Shown here: one piece after another, positions 61,019 to 64,000 of the stretch | How positions within the stretch are numbered: the first letter of the stretch is position 1 | Layout of the letters: each line of letters opens with the position of its first letter | DNA from: Flaccisagitta enflata | Lineage: Eukaryota; Chaetognatha; Sagittoidea; Aphragmophora | Direction: 5' to 3' | Assembly: GCA_965153355.1 (NCBI GenBank) | Contig: OZ231126.1 | Coordinates: forward strand, 17,670,001 to 17,734,000 | Length of the DNA: 64,000 nt | Position numbers and translations under genes: made by a program | Notes under the pieces: model-generated | What the model saw: only the letters and a program-made list of their open reading frames with translations | Told to the model about the DNA's origin: nothing | The model's database searches: none

Positions 61019-61262
61019 GAAAAGCAAAAGAATGAAAAATAAGGCCAAGTAACCCAATAGGATCGCCGGGTTGATCGTTAAACGTTTGCGGACAGACCAA
61101 CCAACCGACAAACGCACAGACACGACCGTGTATTGAGGTACGTAAACGCAACTAAAAAGAAAAAAGAGAGATAAAGGGTGATATGCAAAATGAACGGATA
61201 GATGAATCAAAGGAAGTAAGAAAGAAAGAAAGAAAGAAAGAAAGAAGAAAAGAAAAAAGAAA
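60955..61262. repeat. (GA)n, HTE (AGGTGCG type), (GAAA)n
   Basis: GA array (60955-61010), HTE 61041-61154 and a short GAAA array (61216-61262). It shows the state without the HTE-plus-palindrome found in copy 1. Confidence 0.8.
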
Positions 61263-61780
61263 GACGGAAAGGAAAAATGCTTAAAACGGAAAAGATACCC
61301 CAACCGAAAAAAAATTCTTGGAAAATCTAATTTACAGGGAAAGTTGAAATGCCAGAAATTCCGTGGAAGAAAACAACAAGGACCTCGTTTTTTAAAACGA
61401 ACTAATAATTAAGGCGAGGAAACCGGACCTTATAAGCAAAAGGCCTTAGACTAAGATGGGAAGAGCCGGAAGAGGAGAAAAATTGTAATTAGGGGAAGGG
61501 GTGGAGAGGAGAAAGAAGATGTAAGGGGGGAAGGAGAAGAGAAAATAGAAAGATGTGATTTTTTATAAAACCCCGCGGAATGATCCGCGTGTTAAAAGGA
61601 ATGACTAAGTGCAAAGTCACTTCAAGGTCATTTGGCACGAAGAGGTTAAAAAAAGAGGTAAACGCGAGGGCAAATTGCCGATAGTCAGAGTCACGGAAAA
61701 CATGTTGGGTAATGGCTTTTGCCGGAAATGGACGAGGCGGAAACGCCGGAAACGCCGTTGAAAAAAAAGTACAGTTTGGG

Positions 61781-61848
<68 letters not shown>

Positions 61849-62620
61849 CGACAAGACGAACAGAAACAGAGACTAGGATCTCAAAAGCCAGATAGATAGA
61901 GAGAAATTAGACAAACAAAACGAAAGACAGACAGAACGACCGACAGACAGACAGAGGAATCAGAAAAACATAAAGACTAACAGAGAAGAAGGACAAGCAG
62001 GAAGAAAGAAAAACAGACAGACAAGCAGATATTCATACAGACAGATCAAAAACTGAGAAGGAGAGAGAGAGCGAGAGAGAGAGAGAGAGAGAGAAAGTGA
62101 GACAGAAAATCAATGAAAAGGCGCCGGATGAAGTCGAAACGAACAAAACGAAGAATTGTGTAATCCGAAGAAAAAGAAAAATATTCAATCACCCAAACCT
62201 CGATGAGAAAAAGCGCTAAAGGAAAAATAAGACGAACGCCTAGTTGATATTTATATTTCCGCGGAAAATGTGCATTCATTTTCCTCAGATTCTCACATTT
62301 ATACCCTTTTTGCCCAATTCCCTTCCGCTCTTCACTACACTCTTCCTTATTAACCTTCCCTCCCACTCCTTCTCTCAGATTGGCTTCGTCTCTCTTCTTT
62401 TCTCCGTCGTTCCTATTTCTGCTATCGATGACTTTTTCTTTCTTTATACCCCTCGCCAAAAAAAAGCCCTTTTGAACCCGGGCCAGGGGAGAAATATCTA
62501 GGGCTAGTTTGCGGATTCGTTTAAAAATCCTCTAGAACATTCCCGCCGAAACGAAAAACAAGTCGTTTAAAACTGAAAAGTGAGGTTTCGATTTTTGGTC
62601 GCGTGCAAGCGATTATACAC

Positions 62621-62959
62621 TAGGGTGACTGAAAGTATGGTCAAATCCGAATTTAGTGTTCCTTGCGGGAAAAATGTGTCCATTTCTACCACAGATGATG
62701 AATCTAAAATCTGGTGATGATCAGATAAAATTTACTCATGACCGCCACCCAACCCCTTTTCCCATTATAAAACATAAAGATGGAATAAGACCAGAATCCT
62801 TCCTATGCATTTTCTATGGGATATAATGGGAGTGGCGGTCATGAATAAACTTTATCTGATCATCACCAGATTTTAGGGTCATCATCTGTGATGGAAATGG
62901 TCACATTTCTCCCGTGAGGAAGATGAGATACGAATTTGACCATACTTTTGGTCACCCTA
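62621..62959. mobile_element. 339-bp hAT-like MITE, TSD TTATACAC
   Basis: Copy-2-specific. TIR TAGGGTGACTGAAAGTATGG, inverted at the right with few mismatches. The 8-bp TTATACAC (62613-62620, 62960-62967) occurs once in copy 1 near 35565. TAGGG ends and an nTnnnnAn target fit hAT. The interior is an imperfect palindrome around TCATGACCGCCAC with no coding frame. Confidence 0.88.
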
Positions 62960-63247
62960 TTATACACGCCACTTCTTTCGGCGGTTTGTCAATTGATATT
63001 TTTTGTCAAAATGATTGCGGTATGGCATTTGAAGCGATAGGAATGAGGAAAAACTTCAAAATTGGCCTTTTTGAGCATTTTAAACCTTTTCATGATGGAC
63101 AAACCAACCGAACGAACGACCGACGGAACGACCGACGGACGGACCTCTTGTAGAAGTACGAGGACGCACGTAAGAAGAAAAAAAAGAAAGAAACGAGAGC
63201 AAAACATTAAAACGAAAAGAAAATGAAAGAGAGAAATATAACTTATA

Positions 63248-63563
63248 CCGTATTTTTTCCATTTATCGCCCACCCTCCAATTAACGCCCCCCCCCTCTTT
63301 TTGCTCCTCTGAACAATGATTTGAGGGAAGATGAAGAAGCCAAATAATCATTGTTTTAATAGGGCTTGATTGGAAAACAAGCAAGAAATGTTGATTTGGC
63401 ACATTTAATCTTACATTTCTGATATTCTCTGAAGCATTTGATGTAAATAACAAAGGTTAAGAGAGTGTTTTTAAATCAAAAGGGCGCTAATTATAGGGTA
63501 AAATGATATTATTTTTTTTTTCAATTTCAAAAGCGCCCGGGGCGCTAATTAGAAAAAATACGG
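63248..63563. mobile_element. 316-bp MITE, TA target duplication
   Basis: Copy-2-specific. TIR CCGTATTTTTTC, perfect for 12 bp and then imperfect, with GCGCCC blocks near both ends. TA flanks (63246-63247, 63564-63565), single in copy 1 near 35847. No coding frame. Confidence 0.85.
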
Positions 63564-64000
63564 TAAGCAGAACGAGGAGAATTTAAACGGTTAGAAACGT
63601 GGAAATTGATTGAAAATTACGTGTCAATTGCAAATTAACCACGTCAATGCATTGTCAGAGAAGGCGAAGAAAAAAAGACTGCTGTCATGTTTGATACGTG
63701 TTTTGCGCGGGAGATTAATTTTTCTTTTCTTGAAGAAATACACGTCAATTTAATTCCGCAGTCCGATCCGGCCAAAGAATTGTCGTTTGTCAGATCTCTC
63801 TTCTTGTTGTTTTTTTTTTAAGCAATAAAGAAACGCATTTTTGACGAGTATTTTCAAAATGTATTTCCACAATAGGCGAATTTTCACTAGAAGCGCGCTC
63901 GAAAGAGCGCGATTCAGTCTTGTTCTAAAACGATGGGTTCTGTTGTCGGTCGACGACCTAGATTCAGCCAGAGTCAGAGAGAGGCGAGCCAGTAAACGTT

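Overview
The window reads as eukaryotic, most likely invertebrate metazoan, accessory DNA. It has no operons or bacterial gene packing, very dense microsatellites (GT, GA, GAAA, GACA, GATA, GTT, ATG), a non-LTR reverse transcriptase, a BEL/Pao integrase fragment, many small terminal-inverted-repeat elements, and short minus-strand open frames bounded by GT/AG splice-like sites. I cannot name the species or clade.

The backbone is a large direct segmental duplication. Copy 1 runs about 15813-36893 and copy 2 about 51370-64000, continuing past the window end. They face the same way and differ by only a few percent by eye outside simple repeats. Copy 2 is shorter because at least nine insertions occur only in copy 1 and four only in copy 2. 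Each copy therefore supplies the empty site for insertions in the other, so element ends and target-site duplications (TSDs) can be read directly: 4-bp ATAG and ATAA, 8-bp hAT-like, TA, and a 12-bp TSD. One copy-1-only insertion is 3.38 kb, has terminal inverted repeats (TIRs) and an 8-bp TSD, and contains a nearly intact reverse transcriptase frame.

Both copies carry the 5' part of one minus-strand gene of unknown function, modelled as exon 1 (about 212 codons), exon 2 and exon 3 with matching splice phases. Two further low-complexity minus-strand exon candidates, one with 35 consecutive Gln codons, lie at 12.7-13.3 kb and 3.6-3.9 kb. They sit downstream of copy 1 but outside the duplicated block, so copy 2 is probably a 3'-truncated gene copy.

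Outside the duplicons: 1-15812 holds two exon candidates, several short hairpin-tailed elements (called HTE here), a 2.7-kb long-TIR element nested in an HTE, palindrome-headed minisatellite elements (PHM), and a foldback element containing a tRNA-like module. 36894-44470 is gene-poor repeat DNA. 44470-51080 is an imperfect inverted duplication around a BEL/Pao integrase fragment.

The most distinctive repeat is the HTE family (about 120-185 bp, more than 20 copies). In seven copies a box near the 5' end is exactly complementary to the last arm of the 3' hairpin, in four different sequence versions. HTE and PHM are names used only in this report. Most long reading frames in the window are microsatellite translations and are not annotated as genes.
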